This document shows positions 28,212-37,714 of a stretch of 64,000 nt of DNA, one piece after another. A program made the position numbers and the translations under genes. This stretch comes from Shinella zoogloeoides (GTDB lineage Bacteria > Pseudomonadota > Alphaproteobacteria > Rhizobiales > Rhizobiaceae). The stretch's first letter is position 1; each line of letters begins with the position of its first letter. The notes under the pieces were generated by a model, which worked only from the letters and a program-made list of their open reading frames with translations, was not told where the DNA came from and ran no database searches. The stretch lies in the NCBI RefSeq assembly GCF_030733845.1, contig NZ_CP132311.1:3167501-3231500 (forward strand), given 5' to 3'.

Positions 28212-29978
28212 TCAAAACTCTTCCCAGCTCTCCGCCGCCTGCGCCGTGGCGCCGCGCGGCGCCCGCATGGTGCGCGCCACGGCGTGAAGTTGTGCAACGG
28301 GCGCCGGGGACGGCGTGCGTTGAGCTGACTGCGTGCTGCCCGCGAGGCGGAAGCGGCGGATCAGGGCATGCAGCGCATCGGCCTCCCGCGCCATGGCGTG
28401 GCTTGCCGCGGTGCTCTCTTCCACCATCGCCGCGTTCTGCTGCGTTGCCTGGTCCATCGCGTTGACAGACTGGTTGATCTCGCGAAGCCCCGTCGATTGT
28501 TCGCGCGAAGCTTCGACGATCGCGGCGACATTGGTGTGCACCGCCTGCACCTGTGTCAGGATTTCCTGCAGGGCCCGTCCCGTCTCGTCGACCAGCGCCA
28601 CCCCGCTCTTGACCTGCTCGCCCGAGGTCGTGATCAGCGCCTTGATGTCCTTGGCGGCGCTCGCCGAGCGCTGTGCGAGTTCACGCACCTCCTGCGCGAC
28701 GACCGCAAAGCCCTTGCCGGCCTCCCCTGCCCGCGCCGCCTCGACGCCGGCATTGAGCGCCAGCAGGTTGGTCTGGAAGGCGATATCGTCGATGACGCCG
28801 ATGATGTTGGAGATTTCGCGCGAGGACTGCTCGATCTGCCCCATCGCGTCGATCGCCTTCTTGACGACTTCGCCGGACTTTTCCGCACCCGCCCGCGTCT
28901 TGGCCACCAGCGTGCCGGCCTCGTCCGCGCGACGGCTCGAATCGCCGACCGTCGTGGTGATCTCGTCGAGCGCCGCCGCGGTTTCCTCGACGGAGGCCGC
29001 CTGCTGCTCCGTGCGCTTGGCGAGATCGTCCGCCGCCGAGCGGATTTCCTGCGCCCCGGAGGCGATGGCATTGGCATTGGTCTCCACCGTGCGCATCGCC
29101 TCGTGCAGGCCGGCGACGGCCTCGTTAAAGTCCTTACGCACCATCTCCATGGAGGGCACGAAGGCGGTGGCAAGGTTTTGCGTAAGGTCACCTGCCGCCA
29201 GCGCCTTCAGCCCGCCGCCGAGCGCATTGATCGCCGACATGCGCTCCGTCACGTCGGTCGCGAACTTGACCACCTTGTAGACCTGGCCATTGAGATTGCG
29301 GATCGGGTTGTAGGCCGCCTGGATCCAGATCTCGCGCCCACCCTTGCCGTAGCGCACGAATTCGTTGGAAATGAAGCGGCCTTCCGCCAGCCCCTTCCAG
29401 AAATCGGCATAGGCCGGCGTCTGCACATAGGCGGGATCGCAGAACATGCGGTGATGCTTGCCGCGGATTTCGGAGAGATCGTAGCCGAGCGCCGCGCAGA
29501 AATTCTCGTTCGCATACAGGATATCGCCGGTCGGCGTGAACTCGATCACCGCCTGCGAGCGGGAGATCGCGTCGAGCTTGCTTGCATCCTCGCTCGCCTG
29601 CATCTTCGCCTGGGTGATGTCGCTGGCGAACTTGACGACCTTGTAGGGCTTGCCTCCGCGGAAGACGGGATTGTACGAAGCCTGGATCCAGATCTCGGCG
29701 CCATCCTTGCGCAGGCGCTTGTAGCTCGACGAATCATAGTCTCCGCGCCCGAGCCGCGCCCAGAACTGCCGGTAGTCCTCGCTCGCCGTGTAGCTCGCTT
29801 CGCAGAAGATGCGGTGATGCTTGCCGACGATTTCCTTCAGCTCGTAGCCGAGCGCCCGGCAGAAGTTCTCGTTGGCGGTCAGAATATTGCCGGTGAGATC
29901 GAACTGGATCACGGCCTGCGAGCGCGACAGCGCCGCGATGATATGGCCTGCATCCATGGACTTCGCAAATGAAAGCAT
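28212..29978 (-). CDS. Soluble methyl-accepting chemotaxis protein with two PAS domains
   Basis: A 588-residue chemoreceptor without signal peptide or membrane helices. Two closely similar PAS domains (about 12-125 and 135-248, each with the SQAVI(Q/E)F, NENFC and GKHHR(I/M)FC pattern) are followed by a HAMP-like linker (about 255-310) and a long MCP signalling hairpin with the conserved tip DIAFQTNLLALNAGVEAARA. The last five residues, SWEEF, resemble the CheR/CheB-tethering pentapeptide. The architecture resembles BdlA and cytosolic rhizobial receptors; PAS cofactors such as heme or flavin are possible. ATG 29978 is chosen because it begins the PAS-linked reading (MLSFAKSMDAG) with an AAGGA site; the frame is open upstream without similarity. 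A cheW lies upstream on the same strand. Confidence 0.92.
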   Translation of the reverse strand: MLSFAKSMDAGHIIAALSRSQAVIQFDLTGNILTANENFCRALGYELKEIVGKHHRIFCEASYTASEDYRQFWARLGRGDYDSSSYKRLRKDGAEIWIQASYNPVFRGGKPYKVVKFASDITQAKMQASEDASKLDAISRSQAVIEFTPTGDILYANENFCAALGYDLSEIRGKHHRMFCDPAYVQTPAYADFWKGLAEGRFISNEFVRYGKGGREIWIQAAYNPIRNLNGQVYKVVKFATDVTERMSAINALGGGLKALAAGDLTQNLATAFVPSMEMVRKDFNEAVAGLHEAMRTVETNANAIASGAQEIRSAADDLAKRTEQQAASVEETAAALDEITTTVGDSSRRADEAGTLVAKTRAGAEKSGEVVKKAIDAMGQIEQSSREISNIIGVIDDIAFQTNLLALNAGVEAARAGEAGKGFAVVAQEVRELAQRSASAAKDIKALITTSGEQVKSGVALVDETGRALQEILTQVQAVHTNVAAIVEASREQSTGLREINQSVNAMDQATQQNAAMVEESTAASHAMAREADALHALIRRFRLAGSTQSAQRTPSPAPVAQLHAVARTMRAPRGATAQAAESWEEF

Positions 29979-30362
29979 GACCTGTCCTTTTGTGCGACGG
30001 CCACGCCTTCCTGGATTGCGCGCGGCGATCGTCGGGTGTTGCGTTCGGGCATGGGCCGCGATGCGCGGCCATGGATAAGTTTTCCTGAATTCAATTAGAG
30101 CGTGCCATGCCACATCGGTTTCAAGGTACGCGTCTACAATCCAAGATAGGGATAACAGGCTTAAGAATTGATGAAAATCAGAGGGTTATATTTTAGATGT
30201 ATTTGATAACAAGCGCTTAGCAGTACATCGGCCTTACGTAACGGAAGGAACATATCGAAGCATTGCACGCACAGTACCGCAATGGTTGCATTTGCCGACA
30301 GGCAACAAAAAACCGCCGTGCTTTCGCACGGCGGTTGGCGTTTCGCTCCAGCTGTCGCTGGG
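29979..30362. other. 384-bp intergenic region between cheW and the chemoreceptor gene
   Basis: No coding frame is supported. The cheW terminator lies at 30311-30336. Positions 30130-30240 are AT-rich compared with the surroundings and probably carry the chemoreceptor promoter. I could not assign a specific sigma-factor site. Confidence 0.5.
30311..30336 (-). terminator. Intrinsic terminator of cheW
   Basis: AACCGCCGTGC (30311-30321) and GCACGGCGGTT (30326-30336) form a perfect 11-bp stem with a 4-nt loop. On the minus strand it runs directly into TTTT, 26 nt past the cheW stop. Confidence 0.85.
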
Positions 30363-30839
30363 TCAGGCGGCGATGTCTTCCATGTCGCGCTCCTTGAACA
30401 TGCGCGCGAGGTTGAGGAAGCAGATCATACCGTTCTCGTGGGCGATGATGCCCTCGGCATAGGCCTTGTCGAAGGAGGTCGTCACTTCCGGCACCGGCTG
30501 GATCTGCTCGCTGCGGATCGTGAGGATATCGGACACACGGTCGACAACGAGACCGACGACCATGCTGTGCACTTCGGCCACCACGATGGCGCTGCGCTCA
30601 TTGGCTTCCGTGCTCTTCATGCCGAGTTTGTGGGCAAGGTCGATGATCGGGATCACCGTGCCGCGCAGGTTCATCACGCCGATGACATCGGGCGGCGAAT
30701 GTGGGATAGGCGTGGACGGGGCCCAGCCGCGGATTTCGCGGATCGTGGTCGTCTTCACGCAGAATTCCTGTTCGTGCAGGCGAAATGCGATGATTTCGAG
30801 CGTATCGCCGGCAAAGCCGGCCGTCTTGATGGAGGTCAT
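30363..30839 (-). CDS. cheW: Chemotaxis coupling protein CheW
   Basis: A 158-residue single CheW domain (about 15-150), with the typical IREIRGW, VIGVMNLRGTVIPIIDL and VGLVVDRVSDIL segments. CheW links chemoreceptors to the CheA kinase. It has its own terminator, and a double-PAS soluble receptor gene follows on the same strand. No cheA, cheY or cheR is in the window, so this pair is an outlying piece of a chemotaxis system. The start at 30839 (MTSIKTAG) is preferred over an upstream ATG in the same frame that lacks family similarity; the ribosome site is weak. Confidence 0.93.
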   Translation of the reverse strand: MTSIKTAGFAGDTLEIIAFRLHEQEFCVKTTTIREIRGWAPSTPIPHSPPDVIGVMNLRGTVIPIIDLAHKLGMKSTEANERSAIVVAEVHSMVVGLVVDRVSDILTIRSEQIQPVPEVTTSFDKAYAEGIIAHENGMICFLNLARMFKERDMEDIAA

Positions 30840-30933
30840 CGAGGTGTTCCCAGTTGGTCTGCGTATCAAGGCGATCCTATGCATACCCTGGTTAAAATCT
30901 TTCAAACGCCGGCCGGCTGCCGCCGGAAAACGG

Positions 30934-30959
30934 AAAAGGCTCCGCGCTGCCGCGAAGCC
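30934..30959 (-). terminator. Intrinsic terminator of the tamA-tamB unit
   Basis: GGCTCCGCG (30938-30946) pairs with CGCGAAGCC (30951-30959) with one G-T wobble and a 4-nt loop. On the minus strand TTTTCC follows. It lies 30 nt after the tamB stop. Confidence 0.75.
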
Positions 30960-30988
30960 CTCGGTTCATGCACCGGGTTGAGCCAACC

Positions 30989-33900
30989 TCAATATTCCTT
31001 CTCGTAGAAGATGCCGGCACCGGCACTGCCGCCGCTGCCCGCCTCGCCGCGCAGCTTGAGGCCGCGCCCGACATCAAGGTTGATCACCGCCTTGGCGCCG
31101 TTGGTTTCCGGGTCCTGTTTCAGCTCGATATAGGTCCGCTCGTTCAGGTATTTGCCGGCGGAGACCGCCGCCCGCCCTTCCGCATCCGTGGTGATGTCGA
31201 GGTCGTCGACGCCGAGCTTGCTGCGCAGGCTGTCGAGCAGGCCCGTCGAGCTGCCGCCGGCAAGCTGGCTGGCCGCTGAGGCGAGCTGGGCGATCTGCAC
31301 AGCCGACAGGTTCGACATCGAGCGGTTGAAGATGAGCTGGGCGAGGATTTCATCCTGCGGCAGCGAGGGCGAGGACGCGAAGGTGACGGTCGGGTTGCTG
31401 GCGACGCCCGCCACCGTCACGGTGATTTCCGTCGTGCCCGCCGAGCTGCCCGCAACCAGGTTGACGGTCGGCACGAGGCCGCCGGCAAAGCCGATATGGG
31501 CGCTGGTGAAATCGAGACGGCGCGTCAGGATCTCCATGCGCCCGCGCTCCAGCTCGAAGCCGCCGGAGACGACGGGCGACGACGAGGTGCCGGTGATTTT
31601 CAGGCTGCCGCCCATTTCCGCATTGATGCCACGTCCGCGCACGAAGAGCTGGCCGGGCGATTCGATGGTGAGGTCGAGCGCAATGCCGCGCGAGGCGCCG
31701 CTGCCGCCCTGCTCGCGCTGCACATCGGCCGTCATGCGCTTGACGTCATCAGGCGCATTGCGGTGCTTGATATCGATTTCCGAAAGGGACGCCGGCAGCT
31801 TCTGCGGAATGGTGATGTTCGCCTTGTTGATGACTACCTTGCCGGCGAGCGCGAGGCCCGCGACGGGACCCTTCAGCGTCATGTCGCCCGTCACGTTCGC
31901 CGTCACCAGCGTTCCGTCGATATAGGTGATATCGCCGAGCTTGACCGCGACATCGACGGGAAAGCCGCTGGCGGGGTCGATGCCGACGGTGCCGCTCGCC
32001 GAAAGCTGCCCGCCGCTCGCCAGCTTGCCGGACACGGTCTCGATCACCGCCTGCTTCCCGCTCATGGTGACGCGGATGGTGAGGTTCTCCACCGCGAGAT
32101 TGCGGCGCACGTCGACGAGGCTCGCGCCGCCCGCCGTGATGCTGCCGGTCACCGACGGCGCCGCCGCCGTGCCGCCGATGGAGACGTCGACATCGGCATT
32201 GCCGGTCAAAACGAAACCCTGCGCCGATAGCTGGCCTTGCAGCACGCCGAACGGCACCTTGCCGTTGAACTTCAGCCCGAGCGGCGTCGCCCCGCCGATC
32301 CCGACCGTGCCGCCGCCGCGGAAGGACAGGCCGCCCGCCCCCGAAAGGACCGTGTCGAGCCGCACCTGGTTATTGGCGAATTCACCCTTGGCGTTGATAT
32401 CGAGCGCACCGATGCCGGCACCGCGGGTCTGGCTCGTGACGGCGCCGTTCCAGTCGAGCGCATAGTTGACCACGGGCGCCGCCGCCTTGCCCTTGACCGT
32501 CACCGTGCCGCCGATCGTGCCGTCGGCATCGAGCCCGGCCGCGAAATTGTTGACGAGGGCGGCCGGCACCGCGTTGAGGCGCAGCGAAAGGTCGAGCGCC
32601 TCGCCGGCCTTGCCGGAAATGGCGACGGAACCGCGCCCGGTCTGGATCGTCAGGCCATCCAGTGTCGCAACGCCGTTGGCGACGCCGATCGTCGTCGGCT
32701 TGGCCAGCTTCAGCGCAATGCGCCGTGGCGCGGCCTCGACGGTTTGCAGGGCGACATCCAGCCCGCCATCGCGCTGCAGCACCTTGCCCTTCGTTACCAG
32801 CGGCGCGCCATCGAGGCGGCCGGTGAGATCGAAACTGGTCGCCTGGCCTTCGCGGGAAAAGTCGAGCTTCAGCGCATCCACCCGGTTCTCGCCCGCGGCC
32901 ACGCGCTCGGCGCGCACCGTGCCGGTGATCGCGGCCGTCGCAAGGTCGGCTATGCTCAGATCGACGGCCGGCTTGGTGATGCTTACCGTATCGCGGCGGA
33001 TAGCCGAGCCCGACGCCTGCACCGTCGCGGAGGTCTTGCCGCCGGTCGTCGCGATTTCGAGCTGGCCGGAGAGATTGCCGGCCGCCTGCTGGCCCGCCAT
33101 CGCGGCGAGAAGGCCGAGGTCGGGGAAATTGAAGCGGATCGTGCCGTCGGGCATGAAGTTGGACGCGAGGGCGAGCGAGCCCTTCAGCGTGTTGGGGCCG
33201 ATTTCCGCCTCCAGCACAGGCACCGAGATGCGCCCGCCTTCCGAGGTGATGCTGGAGCGCACATTGATCGCCTGCCCGTCGAGGGCGCCGGTCGCCGTCA
33301 GCTCACCGGACGGGCTGTCGGCCACCGCCTTGCCCTTGAGCGACACGACGAGATCGCTCAGCGTCCTGCCCGACAGCGTCGCCCCGCTCGACGTGACCTT
33401 GGCGGAAACATCCAGCCCTTCGACAGGGCCGCTGGCGGACAGGTCGAATTCGGCTTCACCTGCGGCATCGGCGAGCACCTTGCCGAGGTTCAGCACCTTG
33501 CCGGTGAGCGCGGCGTCCAGATTGCCCTTGCCGAGCGAGACGGTGCCCGCCGTCTCCAGCGTGCCGGACTTCACCTGAAGGCCGGAGACCTGCAGCCCGC
33601 CGTCGCCGGCAAGCTGAACCCGGCCTTCCATGGCGATCGTCGTATCGAACTTGCCGGACAGCGCCGGCGGCAGGACGGCCGGCAGCGCGAACAGGCGGAA
33701 ATTGACGTCGGCCTCGCGGCTTTCCAATCCGTAGCGGCCCGACAGCGTGCCGCCGATGCTTGCGCTTTCGAGGGTCGCCGGTTCGAAGGCGATCTCCTGC
33801 GGCGAGACGTCCAGCGTCGCGACGAGCTTTGCCGGCCCCTTCACCGCGCGGTCGATATCCGGATTGGCGAAAGCGGTGAGGCCCGTTTCTAGCGTGGCCT

Positions 33901-35158
33901 CGATGCGGCCGGACTGGCTCGCCACATTGAAGGCGTCGCTCGTCGCCGTCAGGCGGATGTTCTCGATACGGCCGGCGGGCAACGCGGCGGAGGCGACCGT
34001 CGCATGGGCTTCGAGCGCCGCCACGCTCGCCTCGCCGGTCAGCGAGATGTCGGCGCCTTCGATCAGCACGCGCGCATCGCCCTCGGCGAGCGGCCAGCGG
34101 AAATCGATCGGGCCATCCTTGCCGGCAAGCTTGACGTCGAGATCGTTGGCGCCCTTGGCACTGACCGTGCCCGAAGCGGCAAGCGTCATCGCGCCCGTCG
34201 CGATCGACCCCTTTTCGATCCGCAGCATGTCCGAACCGTCGAAGGCGGCGACCACGTCGATGCCGGTCTCGCCGGCGAAGAGCGGGCGAAACTGCGGCGG
34301 CATCAGCGCATCGAACGTGCCGCCGCCCTTCAGCGCGATGGTGTGGAGGCCGCTTGCCGCAAGGTCATGGCGGCCGTCGACGCGCAGCATTTCCGTACCG
34401 TCGAGCGCAGCGGAAAGCCGGCCCTTCCATTGCGACAGCGGCCCGTCGCCCGTAAGTCGGATCCCGACGGCGGGATCGTTGGGCAGCTTGAGCAGCCCTG
34501 CCAGGATGCCGCCCTTGGGCTCGGCGACATCGGCCTCGAGCCGAAGCACGTTCTCGGCGGGATTGAAGACGATGTCGGCGGCGACGCGGGCGTCCGGCCG
34601 CGCCTTTTCGGAAGCCGAGAGCTTTACCGCCACGCTTTCGGCCGTGGCATCGCCCCGGCCGGAGACGACGAGGCGCTGGTCGCGCCCCGCCACGGTGCCG
34701 GACACGAAAAGCTCGGGGATCGCCAGCGAGCCGACATGCACCTCGACGGGCAGCGTGAACGGCGTATCCGACTTTTCCGCATCCGCCTTGGATTCCGGCA
34801 GGCGCAGCAGCGAGACGGAAGATGCGGAAACGCGCGACGCGTCGAAGCTGAAGAACAGAAGCTGAAGCGGCGACCAGTCGACCGCGAGGTCGCGGATTTC
34901 CGCATAGGTGCCCTTCTCATCGCCCAGCGTGATGGTGCCGGCGCGCAGCTTGCCGTTAAGCAGGCCCGAGGGCTCGCTGATGGAGACCACCTGCCCGCTC
35001 GCCGCCGCGATCTTCTGCGCATAGGAAACCGCCATCCGCGCGCCCGTATCGGTGAAGCCAACAAAGCCCAGCAGCGCGACGAAAAGCACGAGCAGGACGG
35101 CAAGGCCGTAGCCGAGGTAGCGGAGCGTGGCGCGGAGAATTCGGGAAAGCCTGTTCAT
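30989..35158 (-). CDS. tamB: Translocation and assembly module subunit TamB (DUF490)
   Basis: A 1389-residue AsmA/TamB-like protein. One N-terminal membrane anchor (LGYGLAVLLVLFVALLGFVGF, about 15-37) is followed by a very long beta-rich periplasmic region and the C-terminal DUF490 domain (about 1040-1389), which ends in GIFYEKEY. TamB spans the periplasm as a hydrophobic groove. With TamA it helps insert outer-membrane proteins, and in other bacteria TamB relatives carry phospholipids to the outer membrane. Length is normal for Rhizobiaceae. It follows tamA by 101 nt on the same strand. Confidence 0.95.
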   Translation of the reverse strand: MNRLSRILRATLRYLGYGLAVLLVLFVALLGFVGFTDTGARMAVSYAQKIAAASGQVVSISEPSGLLNGKLRAGTITLGDEKGTYAEIRDLAVDWSPLQLLFFSFDASRVSASSVSLLRLPESKADAEKSDTPFTLPVEVHVGSLAIPELFVSGTVAGRDQRLVVSGRGDATAESVAVKLSASEKARPDARVAADIVFNPAENVLRLEADVAEPKGGILAGLLKLPNDPAVGIRLTGDGPLSQWKGRLSAALDGTEMLRVDGRHDLAASGLHTIALKGGGTFDALMPPQFRPLFAGETGIDVVAAFDGSDMLRIEKGSIATGAMTLAASGTVSAKGANDLDVKLAGKDGPIDFRWPLAEGDARVLIEGADISLTGEASVAALEAHATVASAALPAGRIENIRLTATSDAFNVASQSGRIEATLETGLTAFANPDIDRAVKGPAKLVATLDVSPQEIAFEPATLESASIGGTLSGRYGLESREADVNFRLFALPAVLPPALSGKFDTTIAMEGRVQLAGDGGLQVSGLQVKSGTLETAGTVSLGKGNLDAALTGKVLNLGKVLADAAGEAEFDLSASGPVEGLDVSAKVTSSGATLSGRTLSDLVVSLKGKAVADSPSGELTATGALDGQAINVRSSITSEGGRISVPVLEAEIGPNTLKGSLALASNFMPDGTIRFNFPDLGLLAAMAGQQAAGNLSGQLEIATTGGKTSATVQASGSAIRRDTVSITKPAVDLSIADLATAAITGTVRAERVAAGENRVDALKLDFSREGQATSFDLTGRLDGAPLVTKGKVLQRDGGLDVALQTVEAAPRRIALKLAKPTTIGVANGVATLDGLTIQTGRGSVAISGKAGEALDLSLRLNAVPAALVNNFAAGLDADGTIGGTVTVKGKAAAPVVNYALDWNGAVTSQTRGAGIGALDINAKGEFANNQVRLDTVLSGAGGLSFRGGGTVGIGGATPLGLKFNGKVPFGVLQGQLSAQGFVLTGNADVDVSIGGTAAAPSVTGSITAGGASLVDVRRNLAVENLTIRVTMSGKQAVIETVSGKLASGGQLSASGTVGIDPASGFPVDVAVKLGDITYIDGTLVTANVTGDMTLKGPVAGLALAGKVVINKANITIPQKLPASLSEIDIKHRNAPDDVKRMTADVQREQGGSGASRGIALDLTIESPGQLFVRGRGINAEMGGSLKITGTSSSPVVSGGFELERGRMEILTRRLDFTSAHIGFAGGLVPTVNLVAGSSAGTTEITVTVAGVASNPTVTFASSPSLPQDEILAQLIFNRSMSNLSAVQIAQLASAASQLAGGSSTGLLDSLRSKLGVDDLDITTDAEGRAAVSAGKYLNERTYIELKQDPETNGAKAVINLDVGRGLKLRGEAGSGGSAGAGIFYEKEY

Positions 35159-35259
35159 GCTTCATCCATTTCGCGTGCGGGAGCGCGGAATCGCTCCCCA
35201 ACGTCTAGAATCCCAATCGCGCAGCCGATCAAGAGCCTAGATGAAAATTGGGGCGACAG

Positions 35260-37185
35260 TCAGAAGGACTGGCCGATGCCGGCATAGACCCCGAAGGAGG
35301 TTCCGCCGGGATATTTCTTCAGCGGCACAGCGACGTCCAGCCGGAGCGGGCCGAACGGCGTCGCATAGCGCACGCCGAGGCCGGCGCCCGCCCGGATATC
35401 CTCGAAATCCGGCACCTCGTCCGTTGAGACCGTGCCGACATCGATGAAGGGCACGAGGCCGATCGTCTCGGTGATGCCGATGCGCACCTCACCGGAGGCC
35501 GCCACGTAGGAGCGTCCGCCGAGAAGCTGGTTGTCGCCGTTGCGCGGCGAGATTTCCTGATAGCCGTAGCCGCGCACCGTACCGCCGCCGCCAAGGAAAA
35601 AGCGGCGCGTCGCCGGGATATCGGAAAGCTCGTCGCCACCGATGATCGAGCCTGCGGCGAGCTTGCCGGCAAGCACGAAGCGATCCTCGGCGCCGAGCGC
35701 CTGATAGCCGGTGATCGCGCCTTCAAAGCTCGAGAAGAAGGTGCCGCGATAATTCTCGTAGCTCGGCTTCGCATTGATGAGGAAGCGGTAGCCTTCGGTC
35801 GGGTTCAGCTTGTCGTCGCGAGTATCGCGCACATATTCGATCGGGATGCTGGCGGTCAGGTACTTGTTCTTGCCGAAGGCGTCCTCGACGTCGCTCCACA
35901 TGACCTCGCCGCCGGCGCTCACCGTATCCTGGTCGGAAAGCTCGACGCTGACGCCGGCCGCGCCGGTGATCGTGAACGCCTTGTAGGCGTCCGGATCGAC
36001 GATCGACGCCTTCACACTAGCATTGAAGGTGGTTGCCGGGCCGAAGGCGCCGGGCTTGGAAAACAGGATGGCGCTCGAATAGTCGAGTTCGCCGAGGTCA
36101 TCAGCCTCACCGATGCGGTTGACCGCGCCTTCGACACGAAGCGATTCGGCCTGGCCGAACAGGTTGCGGTGACCCCAATAGCCCTGAAGGCCGAAGCCGT
36201 CCGTGTTCGAATATTGCGCGCCGACGCCGAAATAACGATGCTTGCCTTCCGAGACCTCGATGGTCATCGGCAGCGAGCCATCGGGCGCCAGCTTGTCGGC
36301 CTCGCGGATCGTCACGCTGGAGAAGACGCCGAGCGTGCGCAGCCGCTCCGCCGCCTTGTTGAGCGCCTCGGGCGAATAGGGCTGGCCGGCATTGATGCGC
36401 GAATAGCGCTGCACGAAAACCGGATCGACCGTCTTGGTGCCGGTGACGCCGACATCGCCGACGGGGGCGACCGGTCCGCCTTCGGCGGCGATCACCACGT
36501 CGACGGTCTGCGTCTCGTGATCCGCCGTGGCATTGCGCTCGACAAGCTTGGCGAGCGGGCGTCCTTCCGCCTTGAGGTCCACGACAACCTTTTCCCCCGC
36601 CTTCAGGATGATGGTGGAATCGGCCCGCGCACCGGGCACCAGCCCGTAGTCTGCCGGGTTTCGCCCCTCCGCATCGCCGGAAAAGGCGACGTCGCCGAAG
36701 GTGAAGACCGGGCCGGGCTCCACGCTGATCGTCACCGGTATCGCGCCGCTCGCGTTGAATTCGGGGTTCGGCGGCAGCGAATCGAGGTCCTGTCCGTTGA
36801 TCGTGACGCTCACCACGCCGCCGTAGCGCGCATTCTCGTAAAGAGCGGCCAGGATGCGGTCGCGGTCGTCGCGGGCCTTGATGACGAGGCCGAGATCGCC
36901 GGAGACGGGCTTGCCCTCGTCCTGCTTGAGGCGCGCGGTATTCTCGATCGCTTCCTTCAGGTCGTCGTCGTCCGTGCCCGGATTGAGCGTCAGCGTGTAA
37001 TTGACGGGATCGATGACGGCTGTGGTTTCTTCCTCGTCCTCGAAGAACTTCATGCCGAAGATCTCGAAGGCCGATGCGGGACCGGCGAACAGCGGGCCGC
37101 ACGCCAGCGCGGCAGCGACCGCGAGGGCGGTGCCAGCTTTCAGAAACGCAAAACTCTTTTCCGGCCGGTTCACTTTATCCCGCAT
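35260..37185 (-). CDS. tamA: Translocation and assembly module outer-membrane subunit TamA
   Basis: A 641-residue Omp85-family protein. A signal peptide (about 1-40, with a cleavage region near GPASAFE) precedes three POTRA domains (about 60-330) and a 16-strand bacterial surface antigen barrel (about 340-641) with the conserved FFLGGGGTVRGYGYQE segment. It ends in Phe, as outer-membrane barrels do. With TamB it assists assembly of complex outer-membrane proteins. It is smaller than BamA, which has five POTRA domains, and the adjacent tamB supports the TamA call. Confidence 0.95.
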   Translation of the reverse strand: MRDKVNRPEKSFAFLKAGTALAVAAALACGPLFAGPASAFEIFGMKFFEDEEETTAVIDPVNYTLTLNPGTDDDDLKEAIENTARLKQDEGKPVSGDLGLVIKARDDRDRILAALYENARYGGVVSVTINGQDLDSLPPNPEFNASGAIPVTISVEPGPVFTFGDVAFSGDAEGRNPADYGLVPGARADSTIILKAGEKVVVDLKAEGRPLAKLVERNATADHETQTVDVVIAAEGGPVAPVGDVGVTGTKTVDPVFVQRYSRINAGQPYSPEALNKAAERLRTLGVFSSVTIREADKLAPDGSLPMTIEVSEGKHRYFGVGAQYSNTDGFGLQGYWGHRNLFGQAESLRVEGAVNRIGEADDLGELDYSSAILFSKPGAFGPATTFNASVKASIVDPDAYKAFTITGAAGVSVELSDQDTVSAGGEVMWSDVEDAFGKNKYLTASIPIEYVRDTRDDKLNPTEGYRFLINAKPSYENYRGTFFSSFEGAITGYQALGAEDRFVLAGKLAAGSIIGGDELSDIPATRRFFLGGGGTVRGYGYQEISPRNGDNQLLGGRSYVAASGEVRIGITETIGLVPFIDVGTVSTDEVPDFEDIRAGAGLGVRYATPFGPLRLDVAVPLKKYPGGTSFGVYAGIGQSF

Positions 37186-37400
37186 CCGCAGCTATCCGTC
37201 GCCTTTCTCCTTCAGGTGCGGCGCACACGGCAGACCGACAGCTTCCGACACTAACTTCAGGCGCTCCGATCCATCCGGAGCTTTCAGGCAGGAAAAGACC
37301 CTAACGTGTTAGGTTTTCCGTAATGTTAACGGCGGTTTTACACGCGGTCGCGCGAAATTTGAAGCCCAAGCGGGATTTTGTCTCAAGGACATCAAAGCAA

Positions 37401-37426
37401 AAGCCCCGGAGAAAACCCCGGGGCTT
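37401..37426 (-). terminator. Intrinsic terminator of the glycine-zipper lipoprotein gene
   Basis: A perfect 9-bp stem (AAGCCCCGG 37401-37409, CCGGGGCTT 37418-37426) has an 8-nt loop. On the minus strand it is followed by TTGCTTT. It begins 25 nt past the stop codon. Confidence 0.8.
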
Positions 37427-37450
37427 CGCATAGGTTGCAGGTGTCGGCTA

Positions 37451-37714
37451 TCAGTAACCCGACGGGCAACGGTCGATATAGCGACGGCCGTAGCGGTCGC
37501 GGTAGTAGCACTGACCGGGCTGCTCGGAGACGCTGCCGATGACCGCGCCGGAGACGCCGCCGATAGCCGCGCCAACGGCCGCACCACGAACGTTACCGGT
37601 GACCGCGCCACCGATGATCGCGCCGGAGACGGCGCCGATGCCCGCACCCTTTTCCGTCTGCGTGCAGCTGGCGACGGCCAGGCCGACCAGGACGAGCGCA
37701 ATGACTTTCTTCAT
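37451..37714 (-). CDS. Small glycine-zipper lipoprotein
   Basis: An 87-residue protein with a lipoprotein signal (MKKVIALVLVGLAVASC; lipobox VASC, lipidated Cys17). A Gly/Ala-rich glycine-zipper helix pair (about 24-62, with GAVSGAIIGG and GAAIGGVSGAVIG) and a Cys/Tyr/Arg-rich tail follow (QCYYRDRYGRRYIDRC). It resembles the SlyB/Rick_17kDa-like and OsmB-like group of envelope lipoproteins whose function is poorly defined; the zipper may insert in the outer membrane. The ATG at 37714 has GGAGA 9 nt upstream; a TTG five codons earlier lies over that site. Confidence 0.88.
   Translation of the reverse strand: MKKVIALVLVGLAVASCTQTEKGAGIGAVSGAIIGGAVTGNVRGAAVGAAIGGVSGAVIGSVSEQPGQCYYRDRYGRRYIDRCPSGY

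Noticed and set aside
30145..30163. Similarity to the I-SceI site (TAGGGATAACAGG)
   Set aside because: Only 13 contiguous bases of the 18-bp site match and no construct sequence flanks it. The same string also occurs in 23S rRNA, so chance is the best explanation.
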